Origin: Streptomyces nojiriensis
Lineage (GTDB): Bacteria; Actinomycetota; Actinomycetes; Streptomycetales; Streptomycetaceae
Length of the DNA stretch: 64,000 bases
Reading direction: 5' to 3'
Assembly (NCBI RefSeq): GCF_017639205.1
Contig: NZ_CP071139.1
Location: 558,001 to 622,000, forward strand
Part shown: positions 26,487 to 35,200 of the stretch, in pieces
How positions within the stretch are numbered: position 1 is the first letter of the stretch
How the letters are laid out: each line of letters opens with the position of its first letter
Translations under genes and position numbers: made by a program
The notes under the pieces: model-generated
What the model was told of the DNA's origin: nothing
The model's database searches: none
The model's input: the letters and a program-made list of their open reading frames with translations, nothing else

Positions 26487-27193
26487 GGGGCGAGCTGCCA
26501 CCACTGGTCGTCGTAGTGGTCGCCGCAGGACGTCTGGGCCGCGGGCCGGGTCGTCTCGCGTCCCTGTACCGTCAGGCACTTGGTGTTGACGGCATTGCGC
26601 AGCATGAACTGTTCGGCCCGGTCGCCTCTCCCCCACTGCAGTTCCCAGTGCTGACCGTCGTACCGGGCGGCGGTGCAGGCGAACTGACGGGCCGGGGCGA
26701 AGTTCTCCGTGCCCACCACGGTCAGACACCGGCCGCTGTGCGCGTTGCGCAGCGTGCGGGTGTCGCCGTCGGCGTCCTGCGGGGCGAGCGTCCAGGTCCG
26801 GTCGGCGGCGTCGGTGCAGGTGTCCTGCACCGGGACGAGGCCGTCGTCGGGGCCGGGCACCCGTAGGCACAGCTTGCTGTCGCGGTTGACCAGCCGCCCG
26901 GTGAGGACCGACGGATCCGCCGCACCCGGACGTGGTGCCGTGGCCGTGGCCGGGCTCTTGGCCGGCGGGGAGACGGCCTCGGTGTCCCGGTCGCCCCCGC
27001 CCACCCGGACGGCGATCACGGTGGCCACGCACACCAGCGCGACCGCGCAGGCCGACACGATACCGGCGCGGTGCTCGTGGAAGTTGACCTGGAGGTTCCC
27101 GCTGCCGCGCTGGACCCCGGACGGGCCGGTGTAGGTGTCGCCGCGCACGTCGCCGCGTCCGTCGTCGCCCCTGTCGGACTCCGTCCCGCTCAC
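26483..27193 (-). CDS. membrane-anchored ricin-B lectin with N-terminal amyloid-like motif
   Basis: A 236-residue protein. A hydrophilic N-terminus contains GPSGVQRGSGNLQVN (about residues 23-37), then one transmembrane helix (about 44-62), a Pro/Ala linker and a ricin-type beta-trefoil (about 95-236) with LCLRVPG, CLTVVG, CLTVQG and QWWQLAP repeats containing Q/H-x-W positions. Topology predicts the motif in the cytoplasm and the lectin outside. The GTG start overlaps the upstream gene's stop as GTGA. The N-terminal motif is shared with the C-terminus of that upstream protein, suggesting physical association. Function unknown; sugar sensing is inferred from the trefoil. Confidence 0.8.
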   Translation of the reverse strand: MSGTESDRGDDGRGDVRGDTYTGPSGVQRGSGNLQVNFHEHRAGIVSACAVALVCVATVIAVRVGGGDRDTEAVSPPAKSPATATAPRPGAADPSVLTGRLVNRDSKLCLRVPGPDDGLVPVQDTCTDAADRTWTLAPQDADGDTRTLRNAHSGRCLTVVGTENFAPARQFACTAARYDGQHWELQWGRGDRAEQFMLRNAVNTKCLTVQGRETTRPAAQTSCGDHYDDQWWQLAP

Positions 27194-27642
27194 GGGCGGG
27201 CGTCGAACCGGTTCACCTGGACGTTGCCGTCCCCGGACTGCACCGCCGTCGGGCCGAGGAACACGTTCCGCGTGAATCCCGCGGCGCCCGTGCGCGCCGC
27301 CTCCGCCGCCTCCGCCGCCTCGTCGAGCAGTGCCCGGAGCTCCGCCGCGGCCGCGGCCCGCTCGTCCGGTTCCAGTTGCTCCAGCAGGTCCTCGGTACGG
27401 GTCCGCCAGGCGGCGCCGTGCAGGGTCCGCTCCTCGTTCCCATCGCCGTCCTGCCCTGCCGCGGTCAGCTCGGCCCCGGTCCGGTCCAGGCGTTCCAGCT
27501 GTACGGTCTCCTGCTGCCGGTCCCCGCGGCCGAACAGCCGCGCCAGCCGGTTCCGCAACGCGAGCCAGGCGTCCGTTCCGGCGGCCTGTACGACGCCCGA
27601 ACCGACCGAAGCCGCCAGCGCGACCATCGCCTCGTCCAGCAT
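27190..27642 (-). CDS. helical protein with C-terminal amyloid-signalling-like motif
   Basis: A 150-residue protein with a mainly helical body (MLDEAMVALAASVGSGVVQAAGTDAW at the start; charged helices about 45-120) and a C-terminal tail FLGPTAVQSGDGNVQVNRF. The body matches a widespread uncharacterised Streptomyces family whose members end in similar Gly/Asn/Gln motifs. The tail fits the V-Q-x-G-x-x-N-x-(V/I/L) pattern of RHIM-like bacterial amyloid signalling motifs. It is translationally coupled to the membrane lectin that carries the same motif at its N-terminus. A role as a soluble partner or effector is inference. Confidence 0.75.
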   Translation of the reverse strand: MLDEAMVALAASVGSGVVQAAGTDAWLALRNRLARLFGRGDRQQETVQLERLDRTGAELTAAGQDGDGNEERTLHGAAWRTRTEDLLEQLEPDERAAAAAELRALLDEAAEAAEAARTGAAGFTRNVFLGPTAVQSGDGNVQVNRFDARP

Positions 27643-27738
27643 GAAGCTCCCCCTTCGCCGTCCCCGGGCAACAGCGACAACGGTAGCCCCGCCGGGCCGG
27701 GGGTCAACAGCGCTGCGCGGCCTCGGAACAAGCCACTC

Positions 27739-28260
27739 CTAGGTCGGCCGTCGGGGTGTGCTGGCCACGCCCGAGGGGCGGCCGCTGAGTTCGGCGTCCA
27801 GGGTCTGCTGGGCCGTGCGCATGGCCGCGGCGTACTTCGGCTCGGACATGCGCCGCCAGGCCTCGTCCGGGGCGACCTCCTCGACCCGGCTCATCACCCA
27901 CCAGATGTTGCCGAACGGGTCCCTCACCCGGCCCCCGCGGTCCCCCCACGCGCTGTCGGCGGCCTCGGTGACCACGCGGGCTCCGTGGGCGACGGCGGCG
28001 GCCATGGCGGCGTCCGCGTCCCGTACGTAGACCCGCAGCATGGAGGGCGTCACCGGCCAGTCCGGCCGCCGGTCGAAGGCCAGCACGACCGTGTCGCCGA
28101 CCCGGATCTCTCCGTGGCCGATGCTGCCGTCCGCGACCGCGACCCGGGCGATCTCCTCGCCGTCGAACGCCGCGGTGATGAAGTCGAGCAGCGCGCCCGT
28201 GTCGTCGGTGACGACCCATGGCGCGACGCTGGTGTACCCCTCGGGGGTGAAGTGGTCCAT
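27739..28260 (-). CDS. VOC-family (glyoxalase/PhnB-like) protein
   Basis: A 173-residue protein of the vicinal oxygen chelate superfamily, PhnB-like subgroup: VAPWVVTDDTGALLDFITAAFDGEEIAR at the start, MLRVYVRDADAAMAAAVAHGARV in the middle and WGDRGGRVRDPFGNIWWV near residue 125. Such proteins include glyoxalases, dioxygenases and antibiotic-binding proteins; the activity cannot be assigned. It is divergent from the intradiol dioxygenase gene, with 224 bases between starts. Confidence 0.85.
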   Translation of the reverse strand: MDHFTPEGYTSVAPWVVTDDTGALLDFITAAFDGEEIARVAVADGSIGHGEIRVGDTVVLAFDRRPDWPVTPSMLRVYVRDADAAMAAAVAHGARVVTEAADSAWGDRGGRVRDPFGNIWWVMSRVEEVAPDEAWRRMSEPKYAAAMRTAQQTLDAELSGRPSGVASTPRRPT

Positions 28261-28484
28261 CGGCCGCTTCCTTCCTCTCCTGTCGCTCCTCGTGACGTCA
28301 CCACCGTAGGCGTGAACGAGGTCAGGTCCTGTCCTCATTGGGGCGCCGATCACCCAGGGCGGTGCGGTCTGCCCGGCCGGGTGTGTCGGTGGTGGCCGGG
28401 ACGCCTTCCGTCCGGCACGGTGGGCGCGACCGGTGGCCGTCGCGCGGCCGTGTGACGGTCGCGCAGCGCGCGGGAGAGGTTCGC

Positions 28485-29192
28485 ATGACCGAGAACGGCA
28501 GTTCCCCGACCAGCCGCCGCGCCCTCCTGCTGGCCGCCGGATCGGCCGGGGTCGCGGCGCTGACGGCGGCCTGCGCCGGGCCGGCCGGGACCCGGGGTGC
28601 GGCAGGGCAGCCCTCCGCGTCACCGACCCTCCCGCCGTCGCCGGGCGGCAGCTCCCCGGCCTGCGTCCTGGCCGTGGAGGCGGGCGCCGGCCCGTACTAC
28701 CTGGACCTGGACCGGGTCCGCTCCGACATCACCGAGGACCGCAAAGGCGTGCCGTTCCGGCTGGACCTGACCGTCGTAAGGGCCTCGGCGGGCTGCCGGC
28801 CGGTCACGGACGCCGCGGTCGACATCTGGCACGCCGACGCCTCGGGCGCCTACTCCACCGGCGGGGCCACCTTCCTGCGCGGGACCCAGGTCACGGACGC
28901 CGCCGGCCGCAGCACGTTCCGCACGATCGTGCCCGGCTGGTACGCGGGGCTGGCACCGCACATCCACTTCAAGGTCCGTCCCGACCGCCGCACCGGGACG
29001 ACCTCGCAGTTCTTCTTCCCCGAGGACGTGCTGGTGCGGGTGTACGCGCGCCCGCCGTACGCGGAGCGCCGCGCGCCGCAGCACCCCAACGCCCGCGACA
29101 GCCGCTACCGCGCCTCCGGGGCCGCGATGACGCTGGCCCTGGTCCCCGACGGGGACGGCTACCGCGCCGCGTACACCGTGGGAATCGCCTGA
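28485..29192 (+). CDS. Tat-exported lipoprotein intradiol ring-cleavage dioxygenase
   Basis: A 235-residue protein. The N-terminus has twin arginines (SRRALLLAAG, residues 10-19) and a lipobox LTAAC with Cys30, predicting a Tat-exported lipoprotein. The C-terminal domain (about 60-232) is an intradiol dioxygenase fold with the likely non-haem Fe(III) ligands Tyr123 (WHADASGAYS), Tyr153 (PGWYAG), His159 and His161 (PHIHFKV). Cytosolic relatives open catechol rings; extracellular ones act on lignin- or soil-derived aromatics. Substrate unknown. It ends three bases before the converging YbaK gene. Confidence 0.88.
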   Translation: MTENGSSPTSRRALLLAAGSAGVAALTAACAGPAGTRGAAGQPSASPTLPPSPGGSSPACVLAVEAGAGPYYLDLDRVRSDITEDRKGVPFRLDLTVVRASAGCRPVTDAAVDIWHADASGAYSTGGATFLRGTQVTDAAGRSTFRTIVPGWYAGLAPHIHFKVRPDRRTGTTSQFFFPEDVLVRVYARPPYAERRAPQHPNARDSRYRASGAAMTLALVPDGDGYRAAYTVGIA

Positions 29193-29195
29193 GCG

Positions 29196-29753
29196 TCAGA
29201 GGAGGGCGAGGCCCTCGATGAGTTCGGCTCCGGGGATCTGCGCGAACAGCTTCCCGGGTGCGATGAGCTTGCCGCGCCGGCGTCCGCTGCCGACGAGTAC
29301 GTACGCCATGTCGGCGACCGCTGCGTCCACCAGGAGCGGCCAGTCCTGCGGCAGGCCGAGCGGGGTGATGCCCCCGTACTCCATGCCCGTCAGCTCCACG
29401 GCCGTCTCCATGGGCGCGAAGGACACCTTGCGCGCGCCCAGGTGACGCCGGACGGCGCCGTTGACGTCGACCCGGCCGGCGGAGGGCACGAGGCAGGCGG
29501 CGAGGGTGACCGCGCCACCGCGCTTGGCGGCGACGACCACGCAGTTCGCGGATTGCTCGAGGAGCTCCGGTCCGTAGTGGGCGACGAAGGCGCCGGTGTC
29601 GGCGATCTCGGGGTCGGTGTCCACGTAGACGATCTGCTCGGCCGGCACGTCACCGGCCCAGCCGCGGACCGCTTCGGCGACGGGCGGGGTGAGTTCCGCG
29701 AGGCAGTCCGGAGCCGGCACCGCATTGTCGAAGGAGCCCAGGGGAGCGCGCAT
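29196..29753 (-). CDS. YbaK/EbsC-family aminoacyl-tRNA deacylase-like protein
   Basis: A 185-residue single-domain protein of the YbaK/ProX family: NCVVVAAKRGG (about 70-80), LGARKVSFAPMETAVELTGMEYGGITPLGLP (family core about 105-135, written here in parts: GARKVSFAP, ELTGMEYGGITPLGLP) and AYVLVGSGRRRGKL. Family enzymes hydrolyse mischarged Cys-tRNA(Pro) or Ala-tRNA(Pro). Stand-alone actinobacterial members are mostly untested. No operon partner. Confidence 0.88.
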   Translation of the reverse strand: MRAPLGSFDNAVPAPDCLAELTPPVAEAVRGWAGDVPAEQIVYVDTDPEIADTGAFVAHYGPELLEQSANCVVVAAKRGGAVTLAACLVPSAGRVDVNGAVRRHLGARKVSFAPMETAVELTGMEYGGITPLGLPQDWPLLVDAAVADMAYVLVGSGRRRGKLIAPGKLFAQIPGAELIEGLALL

Positions 29754-29869
29754 GCCCGCACGCTAGCACCCGCCGCACGCGTCAACGCGGCCGGTGCGGT
29801 CGCCGGTTCGGGGTGGTCGAGGGCCGGCCCCGCTCGTCGGACTCGCCGCGCGCCGTGTCGTCGCGGGCG

Positions 29870-32290
29870 TCAGCCGACCTGGATTCCGATGACGCAGGTG
29901 TCGTCGTCCGTGTCGGACCGGCTCTCGGCGAGGAGGCGGTCCAGCTGCCCGTCCAGGTCTCCGGCGCCGGTGGCCGCCGCGTTCATGAGGTGGCCGAGCG
30001 AGTCCTGCACCGAGGAGTCCCGCCGCTCCACCAGCCCGTCCGTGTACATCAGCAGGGTGTCGTCCGGTTCGAGCCGCACCTCCCGCTCGGCGTACGCCAC
30101 TTCGGGGAGCGCGCCGAGGAGCAGGCCCCCGATGAGCGGGAAGGCTTCCGCCTCGCCGCCGCGGACGAGTACGGGAGGCAGGTGCCCGGCACGCGCCCAG
30201 CGCATCACCCTGGTGCTGGGGTCGAAGATCCCGCAGACCGCGGTGGCCGTCACGTGCTTGGCGAGATGGTGGGTGACCGTGTTGAGCCAGGACAGCAGTT
30301 GGGCGGGGCCCGCTCCGGTCACGGCGAGGCCGCGCAGGGCGTTGCGGAGGACGACCATGCCGGTGGCCGCCTCGATACCGTGTCCGGCGACGTCGCCGAC
30401 GGAGAGCATGACCAGCCCGGACGGCAGGACCACGGTGTCGTACCAGTCGCCGCCGACGAGCGACTCGGTCTCCGCCGGACGGTAGCGGACGGCGACGCGC
30501 AGGCCGGGGGCTTCGACGGCCGGCGGGGTGGGGGGCATGATCGCGTGCTGGAGCTGCAGGGCGAGGCGGTTGCGTTCGGCGGATTCGGCCTCGGTGTGGG
30601 CGAGTTGGTCCCGGGTCGCGGCCAGGGCGACCTCGGTCCAGTGCTGCGCCGAGATGTCCTGGTAGGCGCCGCGGACCGCGTGCAGCCGCTGGTCGGCGTC
30701 GAGGACGGGCTCGGCGACGACGCGGATGTGCCGGGTGATGCCGTCCGGCCTGCGCAGGCGGAGGTTGACGGAGGAGGGGCGGCGGTAGCGCAGCACGGCC
30801 CGCAGGAAGCGGTCCAGGGCGGCGGAGTCGTCGGGGTGGGCGTAGCCGGGCAGGTCCCGGAGCCGGACGGGCGGGGCGGTGGCCGGCAGTCCGTGGAGCG
30901 CGTACAGCTGTGCGTTCCAGGTGATCGCGCCGGTGACGAGGTTCTCCTCGAAGCCGCCGATCCGGCCCAGGCGCTGGGCGTGCTGGAGCAGGTCGGCCAG
31001 TCGTGCCGTCTCGTCCTCGACGCGCCAGATCAGCAGGACGGCGGCGCCGTGGCGGCTGACGCTGATGTCCGCGACCGAGGTGAGGGGGATCTGGTCGACG
31101 AGCGCGGTCAGGCTCATGCGTTCGGCGCGGAAGGGCTCGCCCGTCGCGTGCACGCGCTCGACGATGTCGAAGAGGCCGCTCTCGCCCCCGGCCATCGGGT
31201 AGGCCTCCAGCAGCAGCGCGCCGTTCACGTCGCCGCGCGGCCGCCCGGCGGGGTCGACGAACCGGCTGCTGGCGTGGCGGATGCGGAAGTCGGCCAGCCG
31301 GCCCTCGTGATCGAGTACGGGGGTGAGGACCACGGCGGGGTCGTGCAGGCCTTCGGAGAGGTCGATCAGCTCCGTGACGTCCGGGAGCACCGCGTCGGTA
31401 GTGCCGGCGTCGCCGGTGGGCGGGGCGTCCATGGTGCGGGCGCACAGTTCGGCGAGGGCCTCGACCTGGCGCTCGATCTGCGGGGGTTGTGGCGCCAGGG
31501 GCTGCGGCCAGCAGATTTCGAGGACGCCGTGGATCCGTCCGCCGGTCCCGGCCGGTACGGCCATCCGCCCGCCGTCGGGCCGCTGGAGTTGGCCGATCGA
31601 GGGAGGTCCGTTCTGCTGGAGCCGGGTGAGGGTGACCAGTCGGCGCTCCTGCAGTGCAAGGCGGGCGACGGTGGAGACGCCCGGGGGTACGTGGCGCCAG
31701 CGCTCGGCTTCCCCGGGCGGGAAGCCGGCGTGGCCCGCGAGGGCCAGGGAGCCGTCGGGGGCCGCGCTCCATACGGCGACGGCGTCCGCGCCCAGTGGTC
31801 CGAGGGCGTTCGTCAGGAGGGACTCGGCCACCGCCTGGGTGTCGTCGGCGGCGGCCAGTACCCCGCTTTCGGCCGTGCGCAGCCGTACGGAGACGGTGGT
31901 GGACGCCTCGGCCGGTTCCGGCGTGCCGGTGCGCCGGGCGAACGCGGCGGCGACCTCGCTGACGTGGTCGCGGGATGCCTGGTTGACGATGTCGGCGGCG
32001 AGTTCGAGCGCGGACAGCCCGGTCTCGCGGGACAGTTCGTCGAGCTGGCGTGCCGCGGCGGCGGGGGTGCAGCTCAGCTGTCCGATCAGGATGCCCTTGG
32101 CCAGCTCGACCAGGGCCCTGCCGTCGGCGGCGGCGTGCGCCGCCCGGACCTCGCGGCGGAGCCGTTCGACGGTGGCGACCAGGCGGCCCAGGGGTTCCGG
32201 TGCGTGGTGCGGGGCCGTGTTCCGGGACGGCTCCTCGGCGGCCGTTCCCGGCGGGTCGACGTCGTCGGGCCGCCGTGTGCCCGGGCTCAT
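29870..32290 (-). CDS. ANTAR-GAF-PAS-PP2C phosphatase
   Basis: An 806-residue cytoplasmic signalling protein. Domains in order: an ANTAR-like RNA-binding helix bundle (about 55-105, ALVELAKGILIGQLSC...LSALELAADIV), a GAF domain (about 150-290), one or two PAS domains (about 320-430 and 435-555), and a C-terminal SpoIIE/PP2C phosphatase (about 590-806) with GGDWYDT, GDVAGHGIEA, AGHLPPV and YTDGLVERR. It probably dephosphorylates a STAS antagonist in response to a ligand or redox cue. Its ATG overlaps the stop of the upstream hybrid kinase (ATGA), so the two are coupled and likely act in one pathway. Confidence 0.88.
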   Translation of the reverse strand: MSPGTRRPDDVDPPGTAAEEPSRNTAPHHAPEPLGRLVATVERLRREVRAAHAAADGRALVELAKGILIGQLSCTPAAAARQLDELSRETGLSALELAADIVNQASRDHVSEVAAAFARRTGTPEPAEASTTVSVRLRTAESGVLAAADDTQAVAESLLTNALGPLGADAVAVWSAAPDGSLALAGHAGFPPGEAERWRHVPPGVSTVARLALQERRLVTLTRLQQNGPPSIGQLQRPDGGRMAVPAGTGGRIHGVLEICWPQPLAPQPPQIERQVEALAELCARTMDAPPTGDAGTTDAVLPDVTELIDLSEGLHDPAVVLTPVLDHEGRLADFRIRHASSRFVDPAGRPRGDVNGALLLEAYPMAGGESGLFDIVERVHATGEPFRAERMSLTALVDQIPLTSVADISVSRHGAAVLLIWRVEDETARLADLLQHAQRLGRIGGFEENLVTGAITWNAQLYALHGLPATAPPVRLRDLPGYAHPDDSAALDRFLRAVLRYRRPSSVNLRLRRPDGITRHIRVVAEPVLDADQRLHAVRGAYQDISAQHWTEVALAATRDQLAHTEAESAERNRLALQLQHAIMPPTPPAVEAPGLRVAVRYRPAETESLVGGDWYDTVVLPSGLVMLSVGDVAGHGIEAATGMVVLRNALRGLAVTGAGPAQLLSWLNTVTHHLAKHVTATAVCGIFDPSTRVMRWARAGHLPPVLVRGGEAEAFPLIGGLLLGALPEVAYAEREVRLEPDDTLLMYTDGLVERRDSSVQDSLGHLMNAAATGAGDLDGQLDRLLAESRSDTDDDTCVIGIQVG

Positions 32291-35200
32291 CCGGTGAGCC
32301 AGTGCCGGACGCGGGCGATGAGGTCGTCCGCGTCGACCGGCTTGGTCACGTAGTCGCTGGCTCCCGCGGCGAGGCTCTTCTCGCGGTCGCCCGGCATGGC
32401 CTTGGCGGTGACCGCGATGATGGGCAGCCCCGAGTAGGCCGGCATCCGCCGGATCTCGGCGGTCGCCGCGTAGCCGTCCAGTTCCGGCATCATCACGTCC
32501 ATCAGGATCAGGTCGACGCCCTCGTTGCGGACGAGGGTGTCGATCCCCTTGCGGCCGTCCTCCGCGTGGAGGACGCGAACACCGTGCAGTTCGAGCACCC
32601 CGCTGAGCGCGAACAGGTTGCGCGCGTCGTCGTCGACGACGAGGACGGTGCGTCCGGCCAGGTCGTCGTCGAGCGGATGGGCGCTCTGCCGGTCCGGCGC
32701 CTCCTCGTGGACGAGGGGCAGTACGTCCCCCGGCCGTTCGGCGGACAGGTGCAGCACGATGCGTTCCCGGAGCTCGTCCAGGCTCGACAGCAGTTCCAGC
32801 CGCCGCGACGCGGCCCGGTCCCGCAGCACCCGCTCCTGCCCGGTCTTCAGGCGGGGGTTGTTGTGCGCGAGGACCGGGAGGGCGGAGAGCGCCGGGTCTC
32901 CGTCGAGCGCGTCGAGGAAGCGCAGGGCCTCCCCGCCGGGCATGTCGAGTTCGAGGACGACGCAGTGGAAGGAGTGCGAGGCCAGGGCGGCGGCGGCTTC
33001 CCGCGAGCTCGTGGCGTTGACGACCTGGACGCCCTCGCGGTCGTCCCTCGGCGGCAGGTGGTCGGGGGTGAGGTCCCGGTCGGCGCTCTCGGCGACGAGG
33101 GAGAGCAGGCCGCGGGGCCGCTCCTCGATCACCAGAAGGCGGCGGGGCCGCCGCTGCGGCGGGACCGGGGCGGCGCAGACGGCGCCGGCCGGTGCGGGAC
33201 CGCCGATGGCGCCGGCGTGCCGGGCCGCCGCCGCGGGGGCCTCGGGGACGGGTTCCTCCTCGTAGTCCGCCCGGCTGACCGGCAGGTAGAGGGTGAAGGT
33301 GCTGCCCTGCCCCGGTGTGCTCTCCGCGATGACCGCACCGCCCAGGAGTTGGGCGATCTCGCGGCTGATGGAGAGCCCGAGCCCGGTGCCGCCGTACTTG
33401 CGGCTGGTGGTGCCGTCGGCCTGCTGGAAGGCGCCGAAGACGGACTCCAGCTGCTGCTCCGGGATGCCGATGCCGGTGTCCCGTACCCGGAAGGCGAGCA
33501 GCGGCCCGCGGCCGGGGAGCCCGGAGGGGACCTCGGCCGGCGCCGCGGGTTCGATGCGCAGCTCGACACCGCCGCGCTCTGTGAACTTGACCGCGTTGGA
33601 GAGCAGGTTGCGCAGGATCTGGCGCAGGCGCGCGTCGTCGGTGAGCAGGTCGGCCGGGGCGTCGGGGGCGGTGGTGACGGTGAAGTCGAGGCTCTTCTGC
33701 GTGGTCAGCGGGCGGAAGGTGGCGTCGACGTACTCCAGCAGCTGCGGCAGGTCCACCCGCTCGGGGTTGACGTCCATCTTCCCCGCCTCGACCTTCGAGA
33801 GGTCGAGGATGTCGTTGATCAGCTGCAGGAGGTCCGAGCCCGCCGAGTGGATGATGCCCGCGTACTCGACCTGCTTCGGGGAGAGGTTGCGGGTCGGGTT
33901 CTGGGCGAGCAGCTGGGCGAGGATGAGGAGGCTGTTGAGCGGTGTCCGCAGCTCGTGGCTCATGTTGGCCAGGAACTCGGACTTGTAGGTGGAGGCGCGC
34001 GACAACTGCCGTGCCCGGTCCTCCAGTTCCTGGCGGGCCTGTTCGATCTCCAGGTTCTTGGCCTCGATGTCGCTGTTCTGGCTGGCGAGCAGGGCCGCCT
34101 TCTCCTCCAGCTCCGCGTTGGAGCGCTGCAGTTCCACCTGCTGGACCTGCAGTTCCTCCGAACGCGCCTGGAGCTCCCCGGTCAGCCGCTGGGACTCCTC
34201 CAGGAGTTCGTCGGTACGGGCGTTGGCGACGATGGTGTTGAGGTTGACTCCGATGGTCTCCATCAACTGGCCGAGGAAGTCCCGGTGCACGGGGGTGAAG
34301 GCGGAGAAGGAGGCGAGCTCGATCACCCCCAGGACCTGCTCCTCCACGACGATGGGCAGGATGATCAGGCTGCCCGGGGTGGTGTGGCCGAGCCCCGAGG
34401 AGATGACGTAGCCGCCGGGGACCTGGTCGGTGGCGATGATCCGGTGGCTGCGCGCGGCCTGCCCCACGAGGGACTCCCCGAAGGCGAAGCCGGTGCCCCC
34501 GCCGGTACCGGCGGGGCGGCCGTAGGAGCCGACCAGGACGAGCCGGGGGCCGCCGGGGCCGTCCTCGGCGAGGTAGAAGGCTCCGTACTGGGCGGCGACG
34601 AGCGGCGTCAGTTCGTCCATGACGAGTTCCGCGACTGCGGTGAGGTCCCGGTGGCCCTGCATCAGGCCGGAGATCCGGGCCAGGTTGGACTTGAGCCAGT
34701 CCTGCTCCTGGTTGGCGCGGGTGCTCTCCCGCAGCGAACCGACCATGGAGTTGATGTTGTCCTTGAGCTCGGCGACCTCACCCGAGGCGTCGACGGTGAT
34801 CGAGCGGGTCAGGTCGCCCTCGGCGACGGCGCTGGCGACCTCGGCGATGGCCCGGACCTGGCGGGTGAGGTTGCCCGCCAGCTCGTTGACGTTCTCGGTC
34901 AGCCGCTTCCACGTGCCGGAGACGCCCTCGACCTCGGCCTGGCCGCCGAGCCGGCCCTCGCTGCCGACCTCGCGGGCGACGCGAGTGACCTCGGCGGCGA
35001 AGGAGGAGAGCTGGTCGACCATCGTGTTGATGGTGGTCTTCAGCTCCAGGATCTCCCCGCGCGCGTCCACGTCGATCTTCTTGGACAGGTCGCCGTTGGC
35101 GACGGCCGTCGTGACGAGCGCGATGTTGCGGACCTGGCCGGTGAGGTTGTTCGCCATGGAGTTGACGTTGTCGGTGAGGTCCTTCCAGGTACCCGCGACG

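Noticed and set aside
23148..27032. 1294-codon minus-strand frame running from the subtilase through the membrane-protein region
   Set aside because: Only the part downstream of the ATG at 24719 is the subtilase; the rest is open by high GC content and reads as low-complexity Pro/Arg/Gly.
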